Assembly: GCA_007570785.1 (NCBI GenBank)
Contig: ML664152.1
Location: 4,512,776 to 4,576,775 of the forward strand
Length of the DNA: 64,000 nucleotides
Direction: 5' to 3'
Origin: Antilocapra americana
Taxonomy: Eukaryota; Chordata; Mammalia; Artiodactyla; Antilocapridae
Below the pieces are notes generated by a model. It was not told the origin of the DNA. It ran no database searches and saw nothing but the letters and a program-made list of their open reading frames with translations. Of this stretch, positions 11,292 through 49,190 are shown piece after piece (position 1 is the stretch's first letter; every line of letters begins with the position of its first letter). The position numbers and the translations under genes are program-made.

Positions 11292-13116
11292 TGGAAGTTC
11301 TCTCTTTTCTTTCTCTGATAACCTTTCAATCCCTCTGTTTCTCTCTCCTCCTACTTGGGAATTCCTGTGAGTTAGACATTGGCCCTCTTCTGCTGATCTA
11401 CTCTACTTTCTCCTTCAACCTCTTATCTCTGCCTTTTGTTGAAATATCTAGAAGATTTCCTTGGCTTTTAAAAATGTTTTTAATTTCTAAGAGTTCTTTC
11501 TGGCTCCCTAGTCATCTTTCTACTTACCACCCCCCACCCCCCCGATCTTCTAACTTCATGGGTGCAAACATCTTGTTCCCCTGAGGTTACATGCAAGTCC
11601 CCTGTTTTAAGCCACCCCCTTCCCGCCCTGGACTTCACACAGTTGTCTCTGAACCATTTCTTCTGAGTTCCCTTTTTTAATTGTTTACTGCTTTCATGTT
11701 GGAGGCTTTTCTCAAATCTCTGCCAGTCTGGAAGGTTCTTTGGGTGTGAGCTGGGCCACTTCCCTTAGTCCCTTCCCAGGGGCCCCCAAGTGCTGTGTAT
11801 AGAATGTGGGGTCATCTGTGTGATGGGAGTGGGTGTGGGGGCATGTCTGGGTGAGTGTCCTGGGGAGGGGGTCCTGGGGAAGCTGAGTGGGGAGACCTTG
11901 GTTCAGGTTCACATACACAAACACACATGTGCACATAGGGGAAAGACAAGTGCTCTAGACCTTAGGAAGGAATGCAGCTTAAGGATAAAGTTTTATAAAA
12001 GTTAACTAATGTTATCTCATACTCTGTAGTCACACAGTTGATGTTTTCTGTTCCCCACTAGACAGGACTTGTATCTCAGACATATTCTTTAGTGATTAAT
12101 ATTGACTTTTCTCTCTGCAAATCAAAAAGGAGCATTTAAATTAGGCAGCATTTAATCTTTAAATCACAAATGAAATGACTTGTCATAAAGCAGAGGTGAG
12201 TCTGAGAATCATTTAAGGATGGCACTAATGACCTTCATCTGAGTCCACTCCAGTTTTACAACCTCACATGCCACCCTGGATAAGCATGTGGGAAAGTTAT
12301 GTGACCCGCCTTCTTGGATCAGCGGCAGAATTTCACCCCAGCCCCCTCCCAGAAATTTGGATCCAAAGGGGAGTCAGTACTGAAAGCATGAAAACCCTGA
12401 TTTCTGCAGAATGATTTTACTGGTCGCATGTAACCTACTGTTGTTTGATAGCTTTCAAATGCTCTGTGGTTCTAGAAAGTGAATGTTTTGCTGACTTTTA
12501 CAATTAATAGTGAAAAATTAAAAATTATGATAATCTCATCGCTGATCATGGGTAGAAGTAACCGATCAGGTGGGGAGGGTTTTGACATTTTGAGACTGTA
12601 AACAAACTCTGAATAATCTGTTTCACCTTTTATTCTTAGGATGGCCTGAAGTTTCACTACAGTAACAGTGCTTCTCATTTTGGTAGTAATGGGAGTCTTA
12701 CGTTTATATAAACATAGATAACACAAGGAGCAGAGGAGGAGGGCCCTTTGCTATTTGGAGGAATGATTACCCAATACAATACTTTATGATGGCTAACCAG
12801 CCTGATTTAGAGAGTGTTTCCATTATCCATTTTGATTAATTTTACTGATGACTCTGCTAATATTCCTTTTAAGTTCAGAGCTCCTTAACTTCCACCCTCT
12901 CAAAACAAAAACCTCCATCCACATCACAGGTATTGACAGAATCTGAATATCTCATTTGCCTTATGCTTTGACACATACCAGTCCCAGAATAATAATACCA
13001 GAAAAACATCAATAACAAGTTGATGAATACTTGACAGATTATGATAGATAGCTGAGAGCTGATAGACAGTTGATAAATCTTGATGGGTAGATGATAAATA
13101 ATTGAGGCATAGTTGA
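11292..13116. other. Mostly unassigned; possible old L1 remnant at 11292-11515
   Basis: Around 11400-11515 the pattern tagaagatttccttggcttt then aatttctaagagttctttct resembles the antisense of an old L1M region (low confidence). The rest to 13116 holds nothing I can name. Confidence 0.35.
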
Positions 13117-13249
13117 TTGATTAGAGAAGGAAATGACAACCCACTCTAATATTCTTGCCTGGGAAATCCCATGGACAGAGGAGCCTGCTGGGCTACAGTC
13201 CATGGGGTCGCAAAGAGTGGGACATGACTTAAAGACTAAACAACAACAT
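13117..13249 (+). repeat. Bov-tA SINE tail fragment
   Basis: Only the 3' two-thirds is present: agaaggaaatgacaacccac to catgacttaaagactaaaca, ending in (caa)n. Confidence 0.8.
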
Positions 13250-13287
13250 AGCTGATTGAAATGCTTATGAGTATATGATATGATTAT

Positions 13288-13540
13288 ATGATTTATGCTG
13301 AAGCTGAAAACTTTAGTCACTTAATGCAAAATGCTGACTCGCCAGAAAAGACCCTGACTCTGGGGAAAACTGAGGGCAAGAGGAAAAGGGGACGACAGAT
13401 GATGAGATGGTTGGATGACATCACCGACTCAATGGATATGGATTTGAGCAAACTCAGGGAGATAGTGAATGAAAGAGATGCCTGGCATGCTGCAGTTCAT
13501 GGGGTCACAAAGAGTTGGACATGACTTAGTGACTAAACAA
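13288..13540 (+). repeat. BovB 3' end fragment
   Basis: Sense BovB: ctgactctggggaaaactga, gacatcaccgactcaatgga, and the tail agttggacatgacttagtga. Confidence 0.85.
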
Positions 13541-13770
13541 AAAATATGATCAATATGTTGATTATGATGATAGATAGGTATTGTGATGATAGCTGACTGA
13601 CTTCCTGTTCCCTACCTGTCCTAGAAAAACTGTGATATATACTTTGGGCTTCATTAGCTCCTTCCCCTTGTTCTGTTTACAGATATCTGTGATCACCCCA
13701 GCGCCACCTCTCGAAACTGACTTCCTCCCTCTTCCCCACTGCCTGCTGCTCCTTCACAAGGGTAGGTAAG

Positions 13771-16062
13771 TGTTCAGTTCAGTTCAGTTGCTCAGTCATG
13801 TCTGACTCTTTGTGACCCCATGAACCGTAGCACGCCAGGCTCCCTGTCCATCGCCACCTCTTGGAGTTTACTCAAACTCATGTCCATTGAGTTGATGATA
13901 CCATCCAGCCATCTCATCCTCTGCTGTCCCCTTCTCCTCTTGCCTTCAATCTTTCCCAGCATCAGAGTCTTTTCAGATGAGTCAGTTATTTGCATCAGGT
14001 GGCCAAAGTATTAGAGTTTCAGCTTCAGCACCAGTCCTTCCAATGAATATCCAGGACTGATCTCCTTAAGGATGGACTGGTTGGATTTCCTTGCAGTCCA
14101 AGGGACTCTCAAGAGTCTTCTCCAACACCACAGTTCAAAAGCATCAATTCTTTGGTGCCCAGCTTTCTTTATAGTCCAACTCTCACATCCATACATGACT
14201 ACTGGAAAAAGTGTAGCTTTCACTAGACGGACCTTTGTTGGCAAAGTAATGCCTCTACTTTTTAATATGCTGTCTAGGTTGGTCATAACTTTCCTTTCAA
14301 GGAGTAAGTGTCTTTTAATTTCATGGCTGCAGTCACCATCTGCAGGGATTTTTAGAGCCCCAAAATATAAAGTCTGACACTGTTTCCACTGTTTCCCCAA
14401 TCTATTTGCCATGAAGTGATGGGACCGGATGCCATGATCTTCGTTTTCTGAAAGTTGAGCTTTAAGCCAACTTTTTCACTCTCCTCTTTCACTTTCATCC
14501 AGAGGCTCTTTAGTTCTTCTTAACTTTCTGCCATAAAGGTTGTGTCATCTGCGTATCCGAGGATATTGATATTTCTCCCAGCAATCTTGAGTCCAGCTTG
14601 TGCCTCTTCCAGCCCAGCATTTCTCATGATGTACTCTGCATATAAGTTAAATAAGCAGGGTGACAATGTACAGCCTTGATGTACTCCTTTTCCTGTTGGA
14701 ACCAGTCGTTGTTTCATGTCCAGTTCTAACTGTTGCTTCCTGACCTGCATACAGATTTCTCAGGAGGCAGGTCAGGTGGTCTGGTATTCCCATATTTTTC
14801 AGAATTTTCCACAGTTTATTGTGATCCACACAGTCAAAGGCTTTGGCAATAAAGCAGAAGTAGAGTTTTTCTGGAACTCTCTTGCTTTCTTGATGATCCA
14901 TCAGATGTTGGCAATTTGATCTCTAGTTTCTCTGCCTTTTCTAAAACTAGCTTGAACATCTGGAAGTTCATGGTTCACATACTATTGAAGCCTGGCTTGG
15001 AGAATTTTGAGCATTACTTTACTAGTGTGTGAGATGAGTGCAATTGTGTGGCAGTTTGAGCATTCTTTGGCATTGATGTTCTTTGGGATTGGAATGAAAA
15101 CTGACCTTTTCCAGTCCTGTGGCCACTGCTGAGTTTTCCAAATTTGCTGACATATTGAGTGCAGCACTTTCACAGCATCATCTTTTAGGATTTGAAATAG
15201 CTCAACTGGAATTCCATCACTTCCACTAGCTTTGTTCATAGTGATACTTCCTCAGGTCCACTTCACTTTCCATTCCAAGATGTCTGGCTCTAGGTGAGTG
15301 ATCACACCATTGTGATTATCTGGGTCATGAATATCTTTTTTGTACAGTTCTTCTGTGTATTCTTGCCACCTCTTCTTAATATCTTCTGCTTCTGTTAGGT
15401 CCATACCATTTCTGTCCTTTATTGAGCCCATCCTTGTATGAAATGTTCCCTTGATATCTCTAATTTTCTTGAAGAGATCTCTACTCTTTCCCATTCTATT
15501 GTTTTCCTCTATTTCTTTGCACTGATCATTGAGTAAGGCTTTCTTATCTCTCCTCGCCATTCTTTGGAACTCTACACTCAAATGGATGTATCTTTCCTTT
15601 TCTCCTTGTGTTTTGCTTCTCTTCTTTTCACAGCTATTTGTAAGGCCTCCTCAGACAGCCATTTTGCTTTTTCACATTTCTTTTTCTTGGGGATGGTCTT
15701 GATCCCTATTTCCTATACAATGTTATGAACCTCCATCCACAGTTTATCTGGCAGTCTGTCTATCAGATCTTGTCCTTTAAATCTATTTCTCACTTCCACT
15801 GTATAAGGAATTTGATTTAGGTCATACCTGACTGGTCAAGTGGTTTTCCCTACTTTCTTCAATTTAAGTCTGAGTTTGGAAATAAGGAGTTCATGATCTG
15901 AGCCACAGTCAGCTCCCAGTCTTGTTTTTGCTGACTGTATAGAGCTTCTTCATCTTTGGCTGCAAATAATATAATCAATCTGATTTTGGTGTTGACCATC
16001 TGGTGATGTCCATGTGTAGAGTCTCTTGTGTTGTTGGAAGCGGGTGTTTGCTATGACCAGTG
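13771..16062 (-). mobile_element. BovB (RTE clade) LINE, 2.3 kb, endonuclease end through reverse transcriptase to 3' tail
   Basis: The largest mobile element in the window, on the minus strand with its 3' tail at 13771. In broken minus-strand frames I can read, from 5' to 3', an AP-endonuclease end (SPDGQHQNQIDYIICSQR, near 15950-16060), the linker before RT (about 15250-15580), an RT start (NKASGSDGIPVELFQ, about 15190-15240) and the catalytic box LGYADDT near 14535-14560. Frameshifts and stops separate these pieces, so it is dead. BovB is known for its horizontal passage between squamates and ruminants. Confidence 0.93.
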
Positions 16063-16065
16063 CAT

Positions 16066-16393
16066 GATACTCCCTCAGTTGTGTCTGACTCTTTGTGACC
16101 CCAAGGACTGTGGCCTGCCAGGCTCCTCTGTCCATGTGATTTTCCAGACAAGAGTACTAGAGTGGGTTGCCATTCCCGTCTCCAGGGATTCAGTTCCTCC
16201 CAACACAGGGATTGAACCGACGTCCTCTACATTGCAGGCAGATTCTTTACTGTCTGAGCCACCAGGGAAGCCCAAGAATACTAGAGGGGGTAGTCTCTCC
16301 CTTCTCCTGGGTATCTTCCTGACCCAGGGATTGAACCCACGTCCTCTACATTGCAGGCAGATCCTTTACTGTTTGAGCCTCCAGGGAAGCCCC
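16066..16393 (-). repeat. BOV-A2 SINE (dimeric)
   Basis: Minus-strand copy with two head units (tgaaccgacgtcctctacat near 16214 and tgaacccacgtcctctacat near 16332) and terminal gcctccagggaagcccc. It abuts the broken 5' end of the BovB copy. Confidence 0.88.
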
Positions 16394-16977
16394 ATACAGG
16401 GGGATGAGTGACAGTAATTCACCCAGCACCCAACAGTGGGGACTTGGGTTGCTTCTAATGTTTTGCTTTTGCAAATTGTATCATATTTAACAGAAATTCT
16501 TAATGGGAAGACTAAACAGATGGAATTAACAGCCGTGGTTTTCAGTGCATCACTGAAAGCCCTTGAAAGCAGCCCAGACTGAAAGAAGAAAAAAAAAAAA
16601 ACAATCAGAGCCCACACTCTTGCTGACACTGTTCTGGGAACATGTCTATTGAATTCTCAGTCCTGAGGGGTTGGAAGCCGCCACCTTCCTCCTATAGAGG
16701 GAGAAACTCTGTCACCTGCTGGGAGGTGGCAAGGCAGGCCTGGACACCACGCAGCAACCGGAGGGCCGCCTTGAGGCCCGCTGCAGCCCAGGCTGAGAGA
16801 TCCAGAGGGCCTGCACACAGCCGCGCACCGCGAGGATGTCCCAAGCGGCCGCCGCTGCAGTTCCCGCGCTCGGCCCGCAGGTGGCAGACGTCCACCTTGC
16901 GGGACGCTCCCTGCAGAACTTGGCCAAGCCACCTGGGCGTGTGTGAGAAGGAGGCAGGACTCAGGAATTCCTTTCCA
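16394..16977. other. Unique stretch including a CpG-rich patch (about 16745-16930)
   Basis: No gene is supported. The patch is locally rich in CpG and holds a CTCF-like motif at 16874-16887. Open frames here in both strands reflect GC content. Confidence 0.5.
16874..16887 (+). promoter_or_regulatory. Candidate CTCF site
   Basis: CCCGCAGGTGGCAG matches the common CTCF core (CCASYAGRKGGCRS) at 13 of 14 positions by hand comparison. It lies in the CpG-rich patch 7.4 kb upstream of the RIPK4 start codon. Confidence 0.5.
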
Positions 16978-17368
16978 GAGTGAAGTAAGCCAGAAGGAAA
17001 AACAAAAATACAGTATACTAACGCATATATATGGAATTTAGAAAGATGGTAACGAGAACCCTGCATGCGAGACAGCAAAAGAAACGCAGATGTATAGAAC
17101 AGTCTTGCGGACTCTGTGGAAGAGGGCAAGGGTGGGATGATATGGGAGAATGGCATTGAAACATGTTAATTATCAAATGTGAAATCAATCGCCAGCCCAG
17201 GTTTGATGCTTGGGGCTGGTGCACCGGGATGACCCAGGGGGAGGGAATGGGCGGGGGAGTGAGGGGGGTTCTTGAAGGGGAGCATATGTATACCCATGGC
17301 GGATTCATGTCAATGTATGGCAAAACCAACACAATAAAGTAAAGAAAATTAAAAAAAAAAAAGAAAAA
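16978..17368 (+). mobile_element. Young bovine-type L1, severely 5'-truncated, with 13-base target-site duplication
   Basis: This is an L1 3' UTR in sense orientation: gaagtaagccagaaggaaaa, acgcatatatatggaattta, ggcattgaaacatgtt, and a terminal AATAAAG with an A-rich tail. GAATTCCTTTCCA flanks it at 16965-16977 and 17369-17381, an exact 13-base duplication, so both insertion borders are known. Confidence 0.95.
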
Positions 17369-17574
17369 GAATTCCTTTCCACACAGACATATTGGAGAGG
17401 AAAGCCTTGACTGGTGAGGTCTGATGTGGAGCAGCGCTAGGAGAGACCCAGGTGCAACGTAAAGGCAGGACCCGGGCGCTGGGGCGGAGGGAGTAAGGGT
17501 GTGTGCGTGGTGGTGGGGGGTAGGGGGCGCCGAGACAGCAGGCGGCCTCCTCCTGGCTAGGATCATTTGTGTAC

Positions 17575-17690
17575 AAGTTTTGTTCCAACTCCTATCTTCA
17601 ATTCTTTTGGGTATATACCTAGGAGTGAAGTTGCTAGATTATATGGTTTACCCATAAATACTTTTTAAGTTGTCTGATGCTAACTTAATA
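17575..17690 (-). repeat. Old L1 fragment
   Basis: The plus strand reads cttttgggtatatacctagg, then agttgctagattatatggtt, the antisense of the same L1 region seen near 1190-1230. Confidence 0.6.
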
Positions 17691-18504
17691 TACGAAACTT
17701 CTGGGCATTTCTTTGGGGCTCGCTGAGATATTAAGAAGTTTGGGGGCCTCTGCCTTAGGGAGCTGTATCATCCAGGCACTAGAGGCTTGGAGGCCAGGTA
17801 AGCAGGACTCACTCCTGAGTAACTGAACTCATTAAGGGCAAGTGTCAGCAGAGAGATGACAAAGTCTCCAGCAGCCCCCTCTATGGCTCTGAGGGTGTGC
17901 CGTCCAGGTAGAGTGGGTCAGCACTTAGGTGGACAGGAAGGCCTCAGTGCGGTGGTGATTCTGAACAGAAAGAGGTGAAGGCAGGTGAGGCCCACTGAGG
18001 ATTAGGGCTGGAGCAGCCTAGAACCCAGAGCCCTGCCTGCCAGTGGGCTGAGGGGAAAAGGCCAGTGGCCATGACAGAGAGGGGGTGGTGGTCAGTGATG
18101 AACCCACACAAGTGGGTGGGGTGGCGTTAGACATGGGCCTCTGCCAGGGAAGGGGGAGGGGCTGCCCTGTCCCCACGGGGCCCAGAGTGGATGAGCCAGG
18201 TGTTAATCAGCAGCCCCCCAATAAACACAGTGATACACCCAGCCACATGTCCCATGAGCTTGTAACAGAAGCATGTGCCCAAGTCTGCTGCTGGGGGAAA
18301 ACAGAGATGTGCTGAGTGGGAGTGAAGCAGGCATCAGCTGAACTTTCCAGACAGACAGGACAGCTTATGCAAAGGCCCTGGGGAGACTGGTCAGAGGACC
18401 TGGGAGAAGCAGGGTTGGGGGGGGCGCCAAGGACAAGAACAAGGAGCTAGAGGATAGGGCTAAAAGGGTAGGCTCATTTCTGTCCTCAGTCAGTGAGGTT
18501 GGGG
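17691..18504. other. No recognised feature
   Basis: GC-rich unique-looking DNA. No gene supported. Confidence 0.4.
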
Positions 18505-18706
18505 TTGTGGGGTTTGTTTTTAAGATTTTTTTTGATGTGGACTATTTTAAAAGTCTTAGTTGAATTTGCTACAGTATTGCTTCTGTTGCATTTTATGTTT
18601 TGGATTTTTAACTGCAAGGCATGTGGGATCTTAGTCCCCAACCATGGGTCAAACCTGCACCCCCTGGGTTGGAAGGCTTGGTTTTACTGGCTGCCAGGGA
18701 AGTCCT
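18505..18706 (-). repeat. CHR-2-like SINE, diverged
   Basis: The plus strand shows aaggcatgtgggatcttagt, cccaaccatgggtcaaacct and ggctgccagggaagtcc. Confidence 0.72.
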
Positions 18707-18960
18707 GGATTTGTGTTTTCAAAGCATCAGCTATGGTGTAAAGATGGGAAGGGGCTGTAACGCCCTGCTGAGAAATGACCAAATAGCTCAGCAGCTGGTA
18801 TGGGAGAAGGAGTTCTCTTGGGAGATTCTCAGGAGGGAAGAGCTACTGTCAGTGATCAGACTACGCTGACATTTCTTTGAGGGACAGCTTCAGATTGAAA
18901 TCTACATGCTAATTGTTTAAACTGGTGAAGATGATAAATCAAGCTACCAAAACACTAACT

Positions 18961-19318
18961 AAAATGTATCCTGGGGCTTCCCTGAATAGGTTAAGAATCT
19001 GCCTTGCACTCCGGTAGATGTGGGTTTGATCCCTGGTCTGGGAAGATCCCACATGGTTTGGGACAACTAAACCCATGTGCCACAACCACAGAGCCTGTGC
19101 TTCAGAGCCTGGGAGCTGCAACTGCTGAGCCGTGTGCCACACTACTGAAGCCCTTATGCCCTAGAGCCATGCTCCACAATAAGAAAGGCCGCCGCAATAA
19201 GAAGCCCGCGCGCCACAACTGGAGAGTAACCCTCACTTGTTGCATCTAGAGAAAAGCCTGCACAGCAGTGAAAACCCAGTACAGCCAAAAATAAATAAAA
19301 TAATTAAAAAAAATGTAT
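18961..19318 (+). repeat. CHR-2A-like SINE with target-site duplication
   Basis: The SINE body is about 18970-19309: head ggggcttccctgaataggtt, long GC-rich middle (gagcctgtgcttcagagcct and related units), and tail acagccaaaaataaataaaa. AAAATGTAT copies flank it (18961-18969 and 19310-19318). Confidence 0.88.
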
Positions 19319-20440
19319 TCTGTTCTTCTGCTTTGAAAAACCCACCTTCACAAGGCCCTGGAGAGCCCAAGTCCAGCTGGCAAATCTCAGCAGCAGGGTC
19401 ATTCTCTGGAAGACAGACCCATGCAGGGGCTGATGGGTAGGCATGCGGACATTTGGGCTGGGAAGTCTGGGGTCATGGGTGCCCAGAGCTTGATGTCAAT
19501 GGGTGAGCCTCTCCTGGCCCTGGGCAGGCCCAAGAAGGGCAGACAGGAGCCCTTTGGAGCAGCTCTGTGGTCCATGGGTAGGTGGGGCTGTTGGCGATGG
19601 ACTGGATCTTGTAGGATGGAGGGTGCATGAGATTCTCACACACTTCTTTGTTCCTGGCCTTCAGAACACAAGGCATTTTATTCACAGAGATGGGTGGAAT
19701 AACCAGTCTGAGGGTGAAAATTATAGGCTCATCTCAAATGTGTTGAGGTGGCTTAAAGACATTCCAGTGTGGGTGCCATGCTGGCTTTCGGGGTCTGAGG
19801 CTCAGAGGAGAAGTCTGGCCTCAAGTTCTACATACAGGAATCTTTGTTGAGTAGATGGAAACTGAGGCCTGGATGGCTAGGGACAAAGAGAGGAATATCC
19901 AGTGAGGGAGAAGAGGGCCTGAGGGGGCTTGACGGAGCCCACCACTTAAATACCAGCGGGCTGAGCACTATCACAAGTGTAATTCAACAAGCAAGTGCTT
20001 ACTGTTGCACTCCACCTGAGGGCCTCGGGCTCCTGTGTCCCCAGGGTGTTGACCTGACCTCACAGGAAGACCCGAGGGAGGACGTATATATGGGACCTCT
20101 AGGGTCAGAGGAGGTGGTCTCTGAAAAGGGAGTTTGGGTAAAAAGAACACAGTAGGTTGAGAAAAGCTAGAAATCGGGGAGTCAGTTCCCCCTCCTTCCT
20201 TTGTACCCCAACCCCTGGGGCGGCTGTGGAAATCCTTGCCAGGAATCTGGCTTCTGGTGCCCCGTTCTTCCAAATCACTTTTTTCAGAATTCAGGGAGGC
20301 TATATCGCTGGTAGCAAACAAGGTATTTGCAAATAGCTTTCAAATCATGCAGGACATTCTTAAAAGTGGCCAAGCAGGTTGCTGTAGGAGTTGCAGTTCC
20401 AGGTCAATCAGGACACCTTCCTAGGGAGGAGTCTGCAGGG
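19319..20440. other. No recognised feature
   Basis: Unique-looking DNA. Open frames are short and without family features. Confidence 0.4.
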
Positions 20441-20735
20441 CAGAGAAGGGGCAGGGCTGGGAGGAGCCTCCTGGAGGATGGAGGAGAGGGTGGGGGGCCA
20501 GGAGGGGGAGGGGAGAGGGGGGGGAGGAGGGGGGAAGGAGAGGGGAAGGGAAAAGGGGGCAGGGCTGGGAGGATGGGGGGAAGGGGAGAGGGAAGATGGG
20601 GGAGAGGACCTGGGGGAAGAAGGAGGAGAGGACGGGGAAGGGGCAGGCTGGGAGGAGCCCCTGGGAGGGCGGGGAGAATGGGGATTTGGGGAGGGGGAGG
20701 GGGAGGGGCAGGGGACGGGGAGGGACTGGGTGTGG
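20441..20735 (+). repeat. G/purine-rich degenerate minisatellite
   Basis: Nearly all purine on the plus strand with runs of 4-8 G. A landmark gcagggctgg recurs at 20451 and 20559 and nearly (gcaggctggg) at 20643, giving loose units of about 84-108 bases. Many G-runs at short spacing would suit G-quadruplex or triplex structure. Long open frames on both strands are composition artefacts. Confidence 0.8.
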
Positions 20736-21970
20736 AGGATGCCGTGGTGTGGCCAGGGCTCTACTTCCCTTTCCCTGTGGGCCAGTCCAGCGGGAGGATG
20801 TTAGGGGCTCTGGCTTCCTTCTGGGCCCGGGGACCACAGTGAGTCCTAGCTTGGTTCCAGGACCTAAGTGAGCCATTCGCCTGGGAAGGCTGTGTCAGGG
20901 GGTGCGCTGCTCTGGGGACCCTAAGGAGGACAAAGAGAGATGGAGCCTCCACAGGCTGAGAAGTAACAAACAACCGACATAGTTTATCCACACCTGGTAT
21001 CTGCCATGCGCACTACCTGGAGACCGTCGCCAACCTGAGGCAGGGACCAACACTTCAGGGACTCGCAAGCTCGTCCACAGTATCGGTGCTGGGACCCTGC
21101 CCCAGGAGAATCTTCACAGCTGCTTGACCTTTGCCCACAGGGTTGGCCTGTCCCCACGGTGGGACAGAGGCAGTTTCCAGCCCCAGGCTGGCTTGCAGGG
21201 TCAGCACACCATGCTAAATGGCCATGTGGAGAAAGGGACACTGCCTCACAGCCCGGCACAACCTGAGGGACCGCCGATTGAGATGCACCAGCCGAGGACC
21301 CAAGGAGGAGGAAGCAGACTTAGGAATTCTTAGCGGAAAGGACCAGCAGCATCCCTGTGGGCTTCCTCCTCACTGGCTCCTTCCTTCCTCCTCCCCTGCT
21401 CACCCGTGCTCCGGCTCCCAGGCAGGTCAGCTGTCTCTGATCTGAGCATCAAGCCCTCTGGGCTCTGCTAACAAAAAACTTCCCGCCTGGAGCCCCTGCA
21501 GTGGGCCAGGCGTATCACCTTCATGGAGCACCCACCATCTGGGCTGACTGATTCCCTACTGCATCGGGCACCCAGGCACTGCGAAGATGCGGTCTCAGGG
21601 ACCCTCATGATCACCACTTGCCAAGAGCGAGATGCAAGGCTTGCACTGTTATCCACCTAATATTTTTCTTTAAATCAATCCACTTCTATTTTTACCTAAA
21701 ATGTATCAAAAGTGAAACTTGATCTTTGATTAAAAGTTTCCAGTGATATGAAAGTACTGATGCTGGAGTGAGTTCAATTATTTCCTTGAATATGAGTGCT
21801 TACAAAATACAGATAAGATTTTTCTGTTTACTAAGAAACTCACTACACCTCATTAAGATGGAAAATTCACTCCAGTATGTATTTCTTATATAATATTCTA
21901 ATAAGGTTTATTGTATTTTAAAGCTAACATTAAAAGTTTTGCATTTCAGTTGTTTATGCTTAACTCAAAC
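20736..21970. other. No recognised feature
   Basis: GC-rich unique-looking DNA grading into AT-rich DNA after about 21650. Confidence 0.4.
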
Positions 21971-22182
21971 AGGGGCTTCCCTGGTGGCTCAGATGGTAAA
22001 GAATCTGCCTGCAATGCAGGAGACCAGGATTCAATCCCTGGGTCAGGAAGATCTCCTGGAGAAGGGAGTGGCTACCCACTCCAGTATTCTTGCCTGGAGA
22101 ATTCCATGGACAGAGGAGCCAGGCAGGCTACAGCCCATGGGGTCACAAAGAGTTGGACAAGACTGAGAGACTAACACTTAAT
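21971..22182 (+). repeat. Bov-tA SINE, little diverged
   Basis: Complete sense copy: ggggcttccctggtggctca, caatgcaggagaccaggatt, and tail gttggacaagactgagagac. Confidence 0.92.
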
Positions 22183-48596
<26,414 letters not shown>

Positions 48597-49033
48597 CCTG
48601 CTGACCCCGGAGACAGGGCCCAGCAGGGTTCCTGTCCCAGCGTCGTGCTCTGCTCGTCCCGTCTGTGGCCTGCGGGACACTGACCGAGCTTAGGTGTTAC
48701 CTGCCCTCCCGATGAGGTTGATCAGAGTGTGCTTGGCCGCTGGCAGTGGGCACCCCGTGTCAGAGGGATGGTGGGCCGGAGGCCTTTGGTTGTGTCCCTC
48801 ACTCCTGATGTTGGCCCCTCAGTGACAGAGCCGTGAGCCCTCCTGTCCTGAGCGGCGCTGCCCGGAGTGCACGGGAGCACAGGTGTGGGAGGAGCTGAGT
48901 CTTTTGTCTCCATTTGCAGCAGTGAAGAAGCGTGCTCCAGAAAGTTTGAGTGGGATTCTTGTCTTACAGAGTATCTTTAATGGATGAAGAGTGTCAGCCG
49001 TCGCTTGAAATCTGTTAAAAGCACTCACTTTGG

Positions 49034-49190
49034 GGACTTCCCTGGTGGTCCAGTGGCTAAGACACCATGCTCATGATGCGGGGGGCCTGTGTTTGACCCT
49101 GGTCAGGGAACTGGAGCCCACACGCTGTAACTGAAGACCCTGCACGCAGGACTAAGACATGGCACAGCCAAACAGATAATGGGAATCTAA
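49034..49190 (+). repeat. tRNA-derived SINE (CHR/Bov-tA type) in the RIPK4 3' UTR
   Basis: It starts with the typical gggacttccctggtggtcca head, which includes the tRNA-like A box. A B-box-like region (gtttgaccctggtcagggaa) and the aagaccctgcacgcag...cagccaaa tail follow. It is inserted in sense orientation and would be part of the mature mRNA. Confidence 0.85.

Noticed and set aside
11845..11854. p63/p53-type half-site GGGCATGTCT, and GAACATGCCT near 35489
   Set aside because: Each is a lone half-site without a partner within 13 bases, so neither makes a full response element.
16642..17156. Overlapping frames on both strands near 16.7-17.1 kb
   Set aside because: They result from the CpG-rich patch and run into the young L1. 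No conserved protein features.
20421..20876. Proline-rich minus-strand frame of 151 codons and glycine-rich plus-strand frames
   Set aside because: They are translations of a G-rich minisatellite.
21971..22060. tRNA-like A and B box sequences in this and other SINEs
   Set aside because: These are SINE heads. None forms a complete tRNA with an anticodon arm and acceptor stem.
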